Shown: positions 1 through 10,010 of the stretch, piece by piece
Position numbering within the stretch: the stretch's first letter is position 1
Layout: every line of letters begins with the position of its first letter
NCBI GenBank assembly: GCA_916610825.1
Contig: OU744450.1
Coordinates: 16,184,267-16,248,266, forward strand
Length of the DNA stretch: 64,000 nt
Reading direction: 5' to 3'
Origin: Haliclystus octoradiatus
Lineage: Eukaryota; Cnidaria; Staurozoa; Stauromedusae; Haliclystidae
The notes under the pieces: generated by a model
The model's database searches: none
Told to the model about the DNA's origin: nothing
What the model saw: the letters and a program-made list of their open reading frames with translations, nothing else
Made by a program: the position numbers and the translations under genes

Positions 1-1700
1 CCAAGTGAACAAAGCATTGTTTTTGGTCATTTGAAGCTGTTTTTGTAAAATTCGAATTCCCTTGGGAATTGGGTATTGTTTTTGGTCATTTTGAGCTGTT
101 TTTGTAAAAGTCAAATTCCCTTGGGAATTAGGCATTGTTTTTGGTCATTTTGAGCTGTTTTGTAAAATTCGAATTCACTTGGGAATTAAGCATTGTTTTT
201 TCTCATTTTTCATTCCCAAGGGAACAAAGCATTGATTTTGGTCATTTTAAGCTGTTTTTGTAAAATTCGAATTCTCTTGGGAATTAGGCATTGTTTTTGA
301 TCGCTTTAAGTTGTTTTTGAAAAATTCGAATTCCCTTGGGAATTAAGCATTGTTTTGGGTCATTTTGAGCTGTTTTTGAAAAATTCGAATTCCCTTGGGA
401 ATTAAGCATTGTTTAAAGGTCATTTTGAGCTGTTTTTGAAAAATTCGAATTCCCTTGGGAATTAAGCATTGTTGTAGGTCATTTTGAGCTGTTTTTGTAA
501 AATTCGAATTCCCTTGGGAATTAAGCATTGTTTTAGGTCATTTTGAGCTGTTTTTGAAAAATTCGAATTCCCTTGGGAATTAAGCATTGTTTAAGGTCAT
601 TTTGAGCTGTTTTTGAAAAATTCGAATTCCCTTGGGAATTAAGCATTGTTTTAGGTCATTTTGAGCTGTTTTTGAAAAATTCGAATTCCCTTGGGAATTA
701 AGCATTGTTTAAGGTCATTTTGAGCTGTTTTTGAAAAATTCGAATTCCCTTTGGGAATTAAGCATTGTTTTAGGTCATTTTGAGCTGTTTTTGTAAAATT
801 CGAATTCCCTTGGGAATTAAGCATTGTTTTAGGTCATTTTGAGCTGTTTTTGAAAAATTCGAATTCCCTTGGGAATTAAGCATTGTTTTTTCTCATTTTT
901 CATTCCCAAGAGAACAAAGCATTGTTTTTGGTCATTTTAAGCTGTTTTTGTAAAATTCGAATTCCCTTGGGAATTAAGCATTGTTTTTGTCATTTTGAGC
1001 TGTTTTTGTAAAATTCGAATTCTCTTGGGAATTAGGCATTGTTTTTGATCGCTTTAAGCTGTTTTTGAAAAATTCGAATTCCCTTGGGAATTAAGCATTG
1101 TTTTGGGTCATTTTGAGCTGTTTTTGAAAAATTCGAATTCCCTTGGGAATTAAGCATTGTTTAAGGTCATTTTGAGCTGTTTTTGAAAAATTCGAATTCC
1201 CTTGGGAATTAAGCATTGTTTAAGGTCATTTTGAGCTGTTTTTGAAAAATTCGAATTCCCTTTGGGAATTAAGCATTGTTTTAGGTCATTTTGAGCTGTT
1301 TTTGTAAAATTCGAATTCCCTTGGGAATTAAGCATTGTTTTAGGTCATTTTGAGCTGTTTTTGAAAAATTCGAATTCCCTTGGGAATTAAGCATTGTTTT
1401 TTCTCATTTTTCATTCCCAAGAGAACAAAGCATTGTTTTTGGTCATTTTAAGCTGTTTTTGTAAAATTCGAATTCCCTCGGGAATTAAGCATTGTTTTTG
1501 TCATTTTGAGCTGTTTTTGTAAAATTCGAATTCTCTTGGGAATTAGGCATTGTTTTTGATCGCTTTAAGCTGTTTTTGAAAAATTCGAATTCCCTTGGGA
1601 ATTAAGCATTGTTTTGGGTCATTTTGAGCTGTTTTTGAAAAATTCGAATTCCCTTGGGAATTAAGCATTGTTTAAGGTCATTTTGAGCTGTTTTTGAAAA
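1..1700 (+). repeat. Left-edge composite block with 511-bp unit
   Basis: The window opens inside a type B 39-mer. The first ~530 bp align with 10,181 onward at an offset of 10,180 then 10,179, sharing GTCAAATTCCC and type A 39-mers with an intact GGG arm (190 and 10370). One monomer is exchanged between the two copies near 280/10460. Type A 39-mers at 880 and 1391 are 511 bp apart, which fits 39 + 6x59 + 58 + 60; the 60-mer is the CCCTTTGGG insertion near 1260. No gene is present. Confidence 0.8.
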
Positions 1701-1847
1701 ATTCGAATTCCCTTGGGAATTAAGCATTGTTTTAGGTCATTTTGAGCTGTTTTTGTAAAATTCGAATTCCCTTGGGAATTAAGCATTGTTTTAGGTCATT
1801 TTGAGCTGTTTTTGTAAAATTCGAATTCCCTTGGGAATTAAGCATTG

Positions 1848-1872
1848 TTTTAGGTCATTTTGAGCTGTTTTT
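1848..1872 (+). other. Three T-tracts at exact 10-bp spacing (predicted curvature)
   Basis: T-tracts begin at 1848 (T4), 1858 (T4) and 1868 (T5), each 10 bp from the last, followed by an A-tract after one G. Runs of T or A in phase with the ~10.5-bp helical turn are known to bend DNA. Single-base linker variants (TTTAAGG, TTTTTGG) change tract length but not spacing. Bent DNA is common in satellites; a structural role is inference. Confidence 0.75.
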
Positions 1873-1876
1873 GAAA

Positions 1877-1886
1877 AATTCGAATT
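1877..1886. other. Perfect 10-bp palindrome with the only consensus CpG, and an EcoRI site
   Basis: AATTCGAATT is its own reverse complement. It contains TTCGAA at 1879-1884 and overlaps GAATTC (1882-1887, the EcoRI recognition sequence). The single CpG of the consensus monomer lies at its centre. The element recurs in most monomers, so a digest at GAATTC should give a ~59-bp ladder. In defined subtypes the CpG is lost to TTTGAA or TTTTAA, a change consistent with deamination of a methylated C. Confidence 0.85.
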
Positions 1887-1897
1887 CCCTTGGGAAT
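1884..1897. other. Conserved inverted repeat in each monomer (COE/EBF-like palindrome)
   Basis: ATTCCC and GGGAAT flank a 2-base TT centre; the arms extend one more base each way (1883-1898). The same 14 bases recur in most monomers. The arrangement matches ATTCCCNNGGGAAT, the known palindromic consensus bound by metazoan COE/EBF transcription factors. Whether the source organism is an animal, and whether anything binds here, is unknown. The inverted repeat could also simply be a preferred site of breakage or strand slippage. The match is seen in the sequence; binding is inference. Confidence 0.7.
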
Positions 1898-3179
1898 TAA
1901 GCATTGTTTAAGGTCATTTTGAGCTGTTTTTGAAAAATTCGAATTCCCTTGGGAATTAAGCATTGTTTTAGGTCATTTTGAGCTGTTTTTGAAAAATTCG
2001 AATTCCCTTGGGAATTAAGCATTGTTTTAGGTCATTTTGAGCTGTTTTTGAAAAATTCGAATTCCCTTGGGAATTAAGCATTGTTTAAGGTCATTTTGAG
2101 CTGTTTTTGAAAAATTCGAATTCCCTTGGGAATTAAGCATTGTTTTAGGTCATTTTGAGCTGTTTTTGTAAAATTCGAATTCCCTTGGGAATTAAGCATT
2201 GTTTTAGGTCATTTTGAGCTGTTTTTGTAAAATTCGAATTCCCTTGGGAATTAAGCATTGTTTTGGGTCATTTTGAGCTGTTTTTGAAAAATTCGAATTC
2301 CCTTGGGAATTAAGCATTGTTTAAGGTCATTTTGAGCTGTTTTTGAAAAATTCGAATTCCCTTGGGAATTAAGCATTGTTTTAGGTCATTTTGAGCTGTT
2401 TTTGTAAAATTCGAATTCCCTTGGGAATTAAGCATTGTTTTAGGTCATTTTGAGCTGTTTTTGTAAAATTCGAATTCCCTTGGGAATTAAGCATTGTTTT
2501 AGGTCATTTTGAGCTGTTTTTGAAAAATTCGAATTCCCTTGGGAATTAAGCATTGTTTAAGGTCATTTTGAGCTGTTTTTGAAAAATTCGAATTCCCTTG
2601 GGAATTAAGCATTGTTTTAGGTCATTTTGAGCTGTTTTTGTAAAATTCGAATTCCCTTGGGAATTAAGCATTGTTTTAGGTCATTTTGAGCTGTTTTTGT
2701 AAAATTCGAATTCCCTTGGGAATTAAGCATTGTTTTAGGTCATTTTGAGCTGTTTTTGAAAAATTCGAATTCCCTTGGGAATTAAGCATTGTTTAAGGTC
2801 ATTTTGAGCTGTTTTTGAAAAATTCGAATTCCCTTGGGAATTAAGCATTGTTTTAGGTCATTTTGAGCTGTTTTTGAAAAATTCGAATTCCCTTGGGAAT
2901 TAAGCATTGTTTAAGGTCATTTTGAGCTGTTTTTGAAAAATTCGAATTCCCTTGGGAATTAAGCATTGTTTTAGGTCATTTTGAGCTGTTTTTGTAAAAT
3001 TCGAATTCCCTTGGGAATTAAGCATTGTTTTAGGTCATTTTGAGCTGTTTTTGTAAAATTCGAATTCCCTTGGGAATTAAGCATTGTTTTAGGTCATTTT
3101 GAGCTGTTTTTGAAAAATTCGAATTCCCTTGGGAATTAAGCATTGTTTAAGGTCATTTTGAGCTGTTTTTGAAAAATTC

Positions 3180-6130
3180 GAATTCCCTTGGGAATTAAGC
3201 ATTGTTTTAGGTCATTTTGAGCTGTTTTTGAAAAATTCGAATTCCCTTGGGAATTAAGCATTGTTTAAGGTCATTTTGAGCTGTTTTTGAAAAATTCGAA
3301 TTCCCTTGGGAATTAAGCATTGTTTTAGGTCATTTTGAGCTGTTTTTGTAAAATTCGAATTCTCTTGGGAATTAGGCATTGTTTTTGATCGGTTTAAGCT
3401 GTTTTTGTAAAATTCGAATTCCCTTGGGAATTGCTTTTGGTCATTTTGAGCTGTTATTATAAAATTCGAATTCTCTTGGGAATTGGGCATTGTTTTTGGT
3501 CGTTTTAAACTCTTTTTGTAACATTCGAATACCCTTGGGAGTTGGGCATTGTTTTTGGTCATTTTGAGCTGTTTTTGTAAAAGTCGAATTCCCTTGGGAA
3601 TTAAGCATTGTTTTTGTCATTTTGAGCTGTTTTTGTAAAATTCGAATTCTCTTGGGAATTAGGCATTGTTTTTGATCGCTTTAAGCTGTTTTTGAAAAAT
3701 TCGAATTTCCTTGGGAATTAAGCATTGTTTTAGGTCATTTTGAGCTGTTTTTGAAAAATTCGAATTCCTTTGGGAATCAAGCATTGTTTAAGGTCATTTT
3801 GAGCTGTTTTTGAAAAATTCGAATTCCTTTGGGAATTAAGCATTGTTTTAGGTCATTTTGAGCTGTTTTTGTAAAATTCGAATTCCCTTGGGAATTAAGC
3901 ATTGTTTTAGGTCATTTTGAGCTGTTTTTGAAAAATTCGAATTCCCTTGGGAATTAAATATTGTTTAAGGTCATTTTGAGCAGTTTTTGAAAAATTCGAA
4001 TTCCCTTGGGAATTAAACATTGTTTTTTCTCATTTTCCATTCCTGAGGGAACAAAGCATTGTTTTTGGTCATTTTAAGCTGTTTTTGTAAAATTCGAATT
4101 CTCTTTGGAATTAGGCATTGTTTTTGATCGGTTTAAGCTGTTTCTGTAAAATTCGAATTCCCTTGGGAATTGCTTTTGGTCATTTTGAGCTGTTATTATA
4201 AAATTCGAATTCTCTTGGGAATTGGGCATTGTTTTTGGTCGTTTTAAACTCTTTTTGTAACATTCGAATTCCCTTGGGAGTTGGGCATTGTTTTTGGTCA
4301 TTTTGAGCTGTTTTTGTAAAAGTCGAAGTCCCTTGGGAATTAAGCATTGTTTTTGTCATTTTGAGCTGTTTTTGTAAAATTCGAATTCTCTTGGGAATTA
4401 GGCATTGTTTTTGATCGCTTTAAGCTGTTTTTGAAAAATTCGAATTTCCTTGGGAATTAAGCATTGTTTTAGGTCATTTTGAGCTGTTTTTGAAAAATTC
4501 GAATTCCTTTGGGAATCAAGCATTGTTTAAGGTCATTTTGAGCTGTTTTTGAAAAATTCGAATTCCTTTGGGAATTAAGCATTGTTTTAGGTCATTTTGA
4601 GCTGTTTTTGTAAAATTCGAATTCCCTTGGGAATTAAGCATTGTTTTAGGTCATTTTGAGCTGTTTTTGAAAAATTCGAATTCCCTTGGGAATTAAGCAT
4701 TGTTTAAGGTCATTTTGAGCTGTTTTTGAAAAATTCGAATTCCCTTGGGAATTAAGCATTGTTTTTTCTCATTTTCCATTCCCGAGGGAACAAAGCATTG
4801 TTTTTGGTCATTCTAAGCTGTTTTTGTAAAATTCGAATTCTCTTTGGAATTAGGCATTGTTTTTGATCGGTTTAAGCTGTTTTTGTAAAATTCGAATTCC
4901 CTTGGGAATCGCTTTTGGTCATTTTGAGCTGTTATTATAAAACTCGAATTCTCTTGGGAATTGGGCATTGTTTTTGGTCGTTTTAAACTCTTTTTGTAAC
5001 ATTCGAATTCCCTTGGGAGTTGGGCATTGTTTTTGGTCATTTTGAGCTGTTTTTGTAAAAGTCGAATTCCCCTTGGAATTAGGCATTGTTTTTGGTCATT
5101 TTGAGCTGTTTTTGTAAAATTCGAATTCCCTTGGGAATTGGGCATTGTTTTTGGTCATTTTGAGCATTTTTTGTAAAGTTCGAATTCCCTTGGGAATTAA
5201 CCATTGTTTTTTTCTCATTTTCCATTCCCAAGGGAACAAAGCATTGTTTTTGGTCATTTGAAGCTGTTTTTGTAAAATTCGAATTCCCTTGGGAATTGGG
5301 CATTGTTTTTGGTCATTTTGAGCTGTTTTTGTAAAAGTCGAATTTCCTTTGGAATTAGGCATTGTGTTTGGTCATTTTGAGCTGTTTTGTAAAATTCGAA
5401 TTCACTTGGGAATTAAGCATTGTTTTTTCTCATTTTTCATTCCCAAGAGAACAAAGCATTGTTTTTGGTCATTTTAAGCTGTTTTTGTAAAATTCGAATT
5501 CTCTCGGGAATTAAGCATTGTTTTTGTCATTTTGAGCTGTTTTTGTAAAATTCGAATTCTCTTGGGAATTAGGCATTGTTTTTGATCGCTTTAAGCTGTT
5601 TTTGAAAAATTCGAATTCCCTTGGGAATTAAGCATTGTTTTGGGTCATTTTGAGCTGTTTTTGAAAAATTCGAATTCCCTTGGGAATTAAGCATTGTTTA
5701 AGGTCATTTTGAGCTGTTTTTGAAAAATTCGAATTCCCTTGGGAATTAAGCATTGTTTTAGGTCATTTTGAGCTGTTTTTGTAAAATTCGAATTCCCTTG
5801 GGAATTAAGCATTGTTTTAGGTCATTTTAAGCTGTTTTTGAAAAATTCGAATTCCCTTGGGAATTAAGCATTGTTTTAGGTCATTTTGAGCTGTTTTTGT
5901 AAAATTCGAATTCTCTTGGGAATTAGGCATTGTTTTTGATCGGTTTAAGCTGTTTTTGTAAAATTCGAATTCCCTTGGGAATTGCTTTTGGTCATTTTGA
6001 GCTGTTATTATAAAATTCGAATTCTCTTGGGAATTGGGCATTGTTTTTGGTCGTTTTAAACTCTTTTTGTAACATTCGAATTCCCTTGGGAGTTGGGCAT
6101 TGTTTTTGGTCATTTTGAGCTGTTTTTGTA
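3180..6130 (+). repeat. Segmental duplication, copy 1 (3,880-bp offset)
   Basis: This ~2.95-kb segment recurs at 7,060-10,010. It contains type C 39-mers with unusual centres (CCTGAGGG at 4017, CCCGAGGG at 4756), 739 bp apart, then types B (5200) and A (5417). I noted about a dozen single-base differences from copy 2, including GAATACCC at ~3520, GAAGTCCC near 4325 and GGGAATCGC at ~4909, so identity is above 99%. Ends are accurate to about 50 bp. Confidence 0.85.
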
Positions 6131-7060
6131 AAATTCGAATTCTCTTGGGAATTAGGCATTGTTTTTGATCGCTTTAAGCTGTTTTTGAAAAATTCGAATT
6201 CCCTTGGGAATTAAGCAATGTTTTAGGTCATTTTGAGCTGTTTTTGAAAAATTCGAATTCCCTTGGGAATTAAGCATTGTTGTAGGTCATTTTGAGCTGT
6301 TTTTGTAAAATTCGAATTCCCTTGGGAATTAAGCATTGTTTTAGGTCATTTTGAGCTGTTTTTGAAAAATTCGAATTCCCTTGGGAATTAAGCATTGTTT
6401 AAGGTCATTTTGAGCTGTTTTTGAAAAATTCGAATTCCCTTGGGAATTAAGCATTGTTTTAGGTCATTTTGAGCTGTTTTTGAAAAATTCGAATTCCCTT
6501 GGGAATTAAGCATTGTTTAAGGTCATTTTGAGCTGTTTTTGAAAAATTCGAATTCCCTTGGGAATTAAGCATTGTTTTAGGTCATTTTGAGCTGTTTTTG
6601 TAAAATTCGAATTCCCTTGGGAATTAAGCATTGTTTTAGGTCATTTTGAACTGTTTTTGAAAAATTCGAATTCCCTTGGGAATTAAGCATTGTTTTTTCT
6701 CATTTTTCATTCCCAAGAGAACAAAGCATTGTTTTTGGTCATTTTAAGCTGTTTTTGTAAAATTCGAATTCCCTCGGGAATTAAGCATTGTTTTTATCAT
6801 TTTGAGCTGTTTTTGTAAAATTCGAATTCTCTTGGGAATTAGGCATTGTTTTTGATCGCTTTAAGCTGTTTTTGAAAAATTCGAATTCCCTTGGGAATTA
6901 AGCATTGTTTTTGGTCGTTTTAAACTCTTTTTGTAACATTCGAATTCCCTTGGGAATTAAGCATTGTTTAAGGTCATTTTGAGCTGTTTTTGAAAAATTC
7001 GAATTCCCTTGGGAATTAAGCATTGTTTTAGGTCATTTTGAGCTGTTTTTGTAAAATTCG
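6130..7060 (+). repeat. Spacer block between the 3,880-bp-offset copies
   Basis: Plain monomers with one type A 39-mer at 6687. It resembles the left-edge block rather than the flanking duplicated segments. One monomer near 6900-6950 carries GGTCGTTTTAAACTC and TAACATTCG, markers that otherwise belong to the 39-mer/52-mer composite unit, embedded among plain monomers, which suggests a short conversion tract. No gene is present. Confidence 0.7.
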
Positions 7061-10010
7061 AATTCCCTTGGGAATTAAGCATTGTTTTAGGTCATTTTGA
7101 GCTGTTTTTGAAAAATTCGAATTCCCTTGGGAATTAAGCATTGTTTAAGGTCATTTTGAGCTGTTTTTGAAAAATTCGAATTCCCTTGGGAATTAAGCAT
7201 TGTTTTAGGTCATTTTGAGCTGTTTTTGTAAAATTCGAATTCTCTTGGGAATTAGGCATTGTTTTTGATCGGTTTAAGCTGTTTTTGTAAAATTCGAATT
7301 CCCTTGGGAATTGTTTTTGGTCATTTTGAGCTGTTATTATAAAATTCGAATTCTCTTGGGAATTGGGCATTGTTTTTGGTCGTTTTAAACTCTTTTTGTA
7401 ACATTCGAATTCCCTTGGGAGTTGGGCATTGTTTTTGGTCATTTTGAGCTGTTTTTGTAAAAGTCGAATTCCCTTGGGAATTAAGCATTGTTTTTGTCAT
7501 TTTGAGCTGTTTTTGTAAAATTCGAATTCTCTTGGGAATTAGGCATTGTTTTTGATCGCTTTAAGCTGTTTTTGAAAAATTCGAATTTCCTTGGGAATTA
7601 AGCATTGTTTTAGGTCATTTTGAGCTGTTTTTGAAAAATTCGAATTCCTTTGGGAATCAAGCATTGTTTAAGGTCATTTTGAGCTGTTTTTGAAAAATTC
7701 GAATTCCTTTGGGAATTAAGCATTGTTTTAGGTCATTTTGAGCTGTTTTTGTAAAATTCGAATTCCCTTGGGAATTAAGCATTGTTTTAGGTCATTTTGA
7801 GCTGTTTTTGAAAAATTCGAATTCCCTTGGGAATTAAATATTGTTTAAGGTCATTTTGAGCAGTTTTTGAAAAATTCGAATTCCCTTGGGAATTAAGCAT
7901 TGTTTTTTCTCATTTTCCATTCCTGAGGGAACAAAGCATTGTTTTTGGTCATTTTAAGCTGTTTTTGTAAAATTCGAATTCTCTTTGGAATTAGGCATTG
8001 TTTTTGATCGGTTTAAGCTGTTTCTGTAAAATTCGAATTCCCTTGGGAATTGCTTTTGGTCATTTTGAGCTGTTATTATAAAATTCGAATTCTCTTGGGA
8101 ATTGGGCATTGTTTTTGGTCGTTTTAAACTCTTTTTGTAACATTCGAATTCCCTTGGGAGTTGGGCATTGTTTTTGGTCATTTTGAGCTGTTTTTGTAAA
8201 AGTCGAATTCCCTTGGGAATTAAGCATTGTTTTTGTCATTTTGAGCTGTTTTTGTAAAATTCGAATTCTCTTGGGAATTAGGCATTGTTTTTGATCGCTT
8301 TAAGCTGTTTTTGAAAAATTCGAATTTCCTTGGGAATTAAGCATTGTTTTAGGTCATTTTGAGCTGTTTTTGAAAAATTCGAATTCCTTTGGGAATCAAG
8401 CATTGTTTAAGGTTATTTTGAGCTGGTTTTGAAAAATTCGAATTCCTTTGGGAATTAAGCATTGTTTTAGGTCATTTTGAGCTGTTTTTGTAAAATTCGA
8501 ATTCCCTTGGGAATTAAGCATTGTTTTAGGTCATTTTGAGCTGTTTTTGAAAAATTCGAATTCCCTTGGGAATTAAGCATTGTTTAAGGTCATTTTGAGC
8601 AGTTTTTGAAAAATTCGAATTCCCTTGGGAATTAAGCATTGTTTTTTCTCATTTTCCATTCCCGAGGGAACAAAGCATTGTTTTTGGTCATTCTAAGCTG
8701 TTTTTGTAAAATTCGAATTCTCTTTGGAATTAGGCATTGTTTTTGATCGGTTTAAGCTGTTTTTGTAAAATTCGAATTCCCTTGGGAATTGCTTTTGGTC
8801 ATTTTGAGCTGTTATTATAAAACTCGAATTCTCTTGGGAATTGGGCATTGTTTTTGGTCGTTTTAAACTCTTTTTGTAACATTCGAATTCCCTTGGGAGT
8901 TGGGCATTGTTTTTGGTCATTTTGAGCTGTTTTTGTAAAAGTCGAATTCCCCTTGGAATTAGGCATTGTTTTTGGTCATTTTGAGCTGTTTTTGTAAAAT
9001 TCGAATTCCCTTGGGAATTGGGCATTGTTTTTGGTCATTTTGAGCATTTTTTGTAAAGTTCGAATTCCCTTGGGAATTAACCATTGTTTTTTTCTCATTT
9101 TCCATTCCCAAGGGAACAAAGCATTGTTTTTGGTCATTTGAAGCAGTTTTTGTAAAATTCGAATTCCCTTGGGAATTGGGCATTGTTTTTGGTCATTTTG
9201 AGCTGTTTTTGTTAAAAGTCGAATTTCCTTTGGAATTAGGCATTGTGTTTGGTCATTTTGAGCTGTTTTGTAAAATTCGAATTCACTTGGGAATTAAGCA
9301 TTGTTTTTTCTCATTTTTCATTCCCAAGAGAACAAAGCATTGTTTTTGGTCATTTTAAGCTGTTTTTGTAAAATTCGAATTCCCTCGGGAATTAAGCATT
9401 GTTTTTGTCATTTTGAGCTGTTTTTGTAAAATTCGAATTCTGTTGGGAATTAGGCATTGTTTTTGATCGCTTTAAGCTGTTTTTGAAAAATTCGAATTCC
9501 CTTGGGAATTAAGCATTGTTTTGGGTCATTTTGAGCTGTTTTTGAAAAATTCGAATTCCCTTGGGAATTAAGCATTGTTTAAGGTCATTTTGAGCTGTTT
9601 TTGAAAAATTCGAATTCCCTTGGGAATTAAGCATTGTTTTAGGTCATTTTGAGCTGTTTTTGTAAAATTCGAATTCCCTTGGGAATTAAGCATTGTTTTA
9701 GGTCATTTTGAGCTGTTTTTGAAAAATTCGAATTCCCTTGGGAATTAAGCATTGTTTTAGGTCATTTTGAGCTGTTTTTGTAAAATTCGAATTCTCTTGG
9801 GAATAAGGCATTGTTTTTGATCGGTTTAAGCTGTTTTTGTAAAATTCGAATTCCCTTGGGAATTGCTTTTGGTCATTTTGAGCTGTTATTATAAAATTCG
9901 AATTCTCTTGGGAATTGGGCATTGTTTTTGGTCGTTTTAAACTCTTTTTGTAACATTCGAATTCCCTTGGGAGTTGGGCATTGTTTTTGGTCATTTTGAG
10001 CTGTTTTTGT
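7060..10010 (+). repeat. Segmental duplication, copy 2 (3,880-bp offset)
   Basis: Homologous to 3,180-6,130. 39-mers at 7897, 8636, 9080 and 9298 match those at 4017, 4756, 5200 and 5417. The offset rises from 3,880 to 3,881 after an extra T at ~9212 (GTTAAAAG). Private changes include GGTTATTTTGAGCTGG near 8413, TTCTGTTGG at ~9441 and GGGAATAAGG at ~9803. The same CCTGAGGG and CCCGAGGG centres are present, showing descent from one segment. Confidence 0.85.

Larger units (their letters stand above)
1842..1900 (+). repeat. Representative canonical 59-bp monomer
   Basis: This copy, phased to start at GCATTG, is close to the consensus. In order it contains GCATTG, a TTTTAGG linker, GGTCATTTTGAGCTG, a T5 tract, GAAAAATTCG, and GAATTCCCTTGGGAATTAA. 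The next unit starts at 1901, 59 bp later. The commonest variable sites are the linker after GCATTG (TTTTAGG, TTTAAGG, TTTTTGG or TTTTGGG), the base after the T5 tract (GTAAAA or GAAAAA), and the tail after GGGAATT (AA, GG or AG). Most of the subtype structure of the array lies in these three sites. Confidence 0.95.
1730..3290 (+). repeat. Homogeneous plain-monomer block with a 236-bp 4-mer
   Basis: Only full 59-bp monomers occur here, differing almost solely at the linker (TTTTAGG or TTTAAGG) and the A-tract (GTAAAA or GAAAAA). From about 2144 the order T/ta, T/ta, T/a, A/a repeats, giving a 4-mer of 236 bp visible at linkers near 2262, 2498 and 2734. Extra two-monomer insertions near 2852 and 3206 interrupt it. 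This is the simplest and most uniform part of the window. Confidence 0.8.

Noticed and set aside
1482-1504. A CENP-B box, since TTCG is followed by CGGG in the CCCTCGGG variant.
   Set aside because: The CENP-B core needs seven bases between TTCG and CGGG with a fixed A; here there are eight and the A is missing. Most monomers lack CGGG altogether.
1876-1900. A heat-shock element, because of alternating TTC and GAA.
   Set aside because: Heat-shock elements need GAA and TTC blocks at 5-bp steps (two-base gaps). Here TTC-GAA-TTC are contiguous and the next GAA is six bases away.
1884-1910. A rho-independent terminator (inverted repeat followed within a few bases by T-rich sequence).
   Set aside because: The stem is AT-rich at its base with almost no loop, the T-run is not directly adjacent, it recurs in every monomer, and the context looks eukaryotic.
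9176-9358. Plus-strand frames of 60-64 codons (also at 14540, 16742, 46586, 52072 and others) rich in Phe as possible membrane peptides.
   Set aside because: The hydrophobic residues come from the T-tracts of the monomer. The frames occur only where type B and C 39-mers shift the phase, and are copies of the same repeat.
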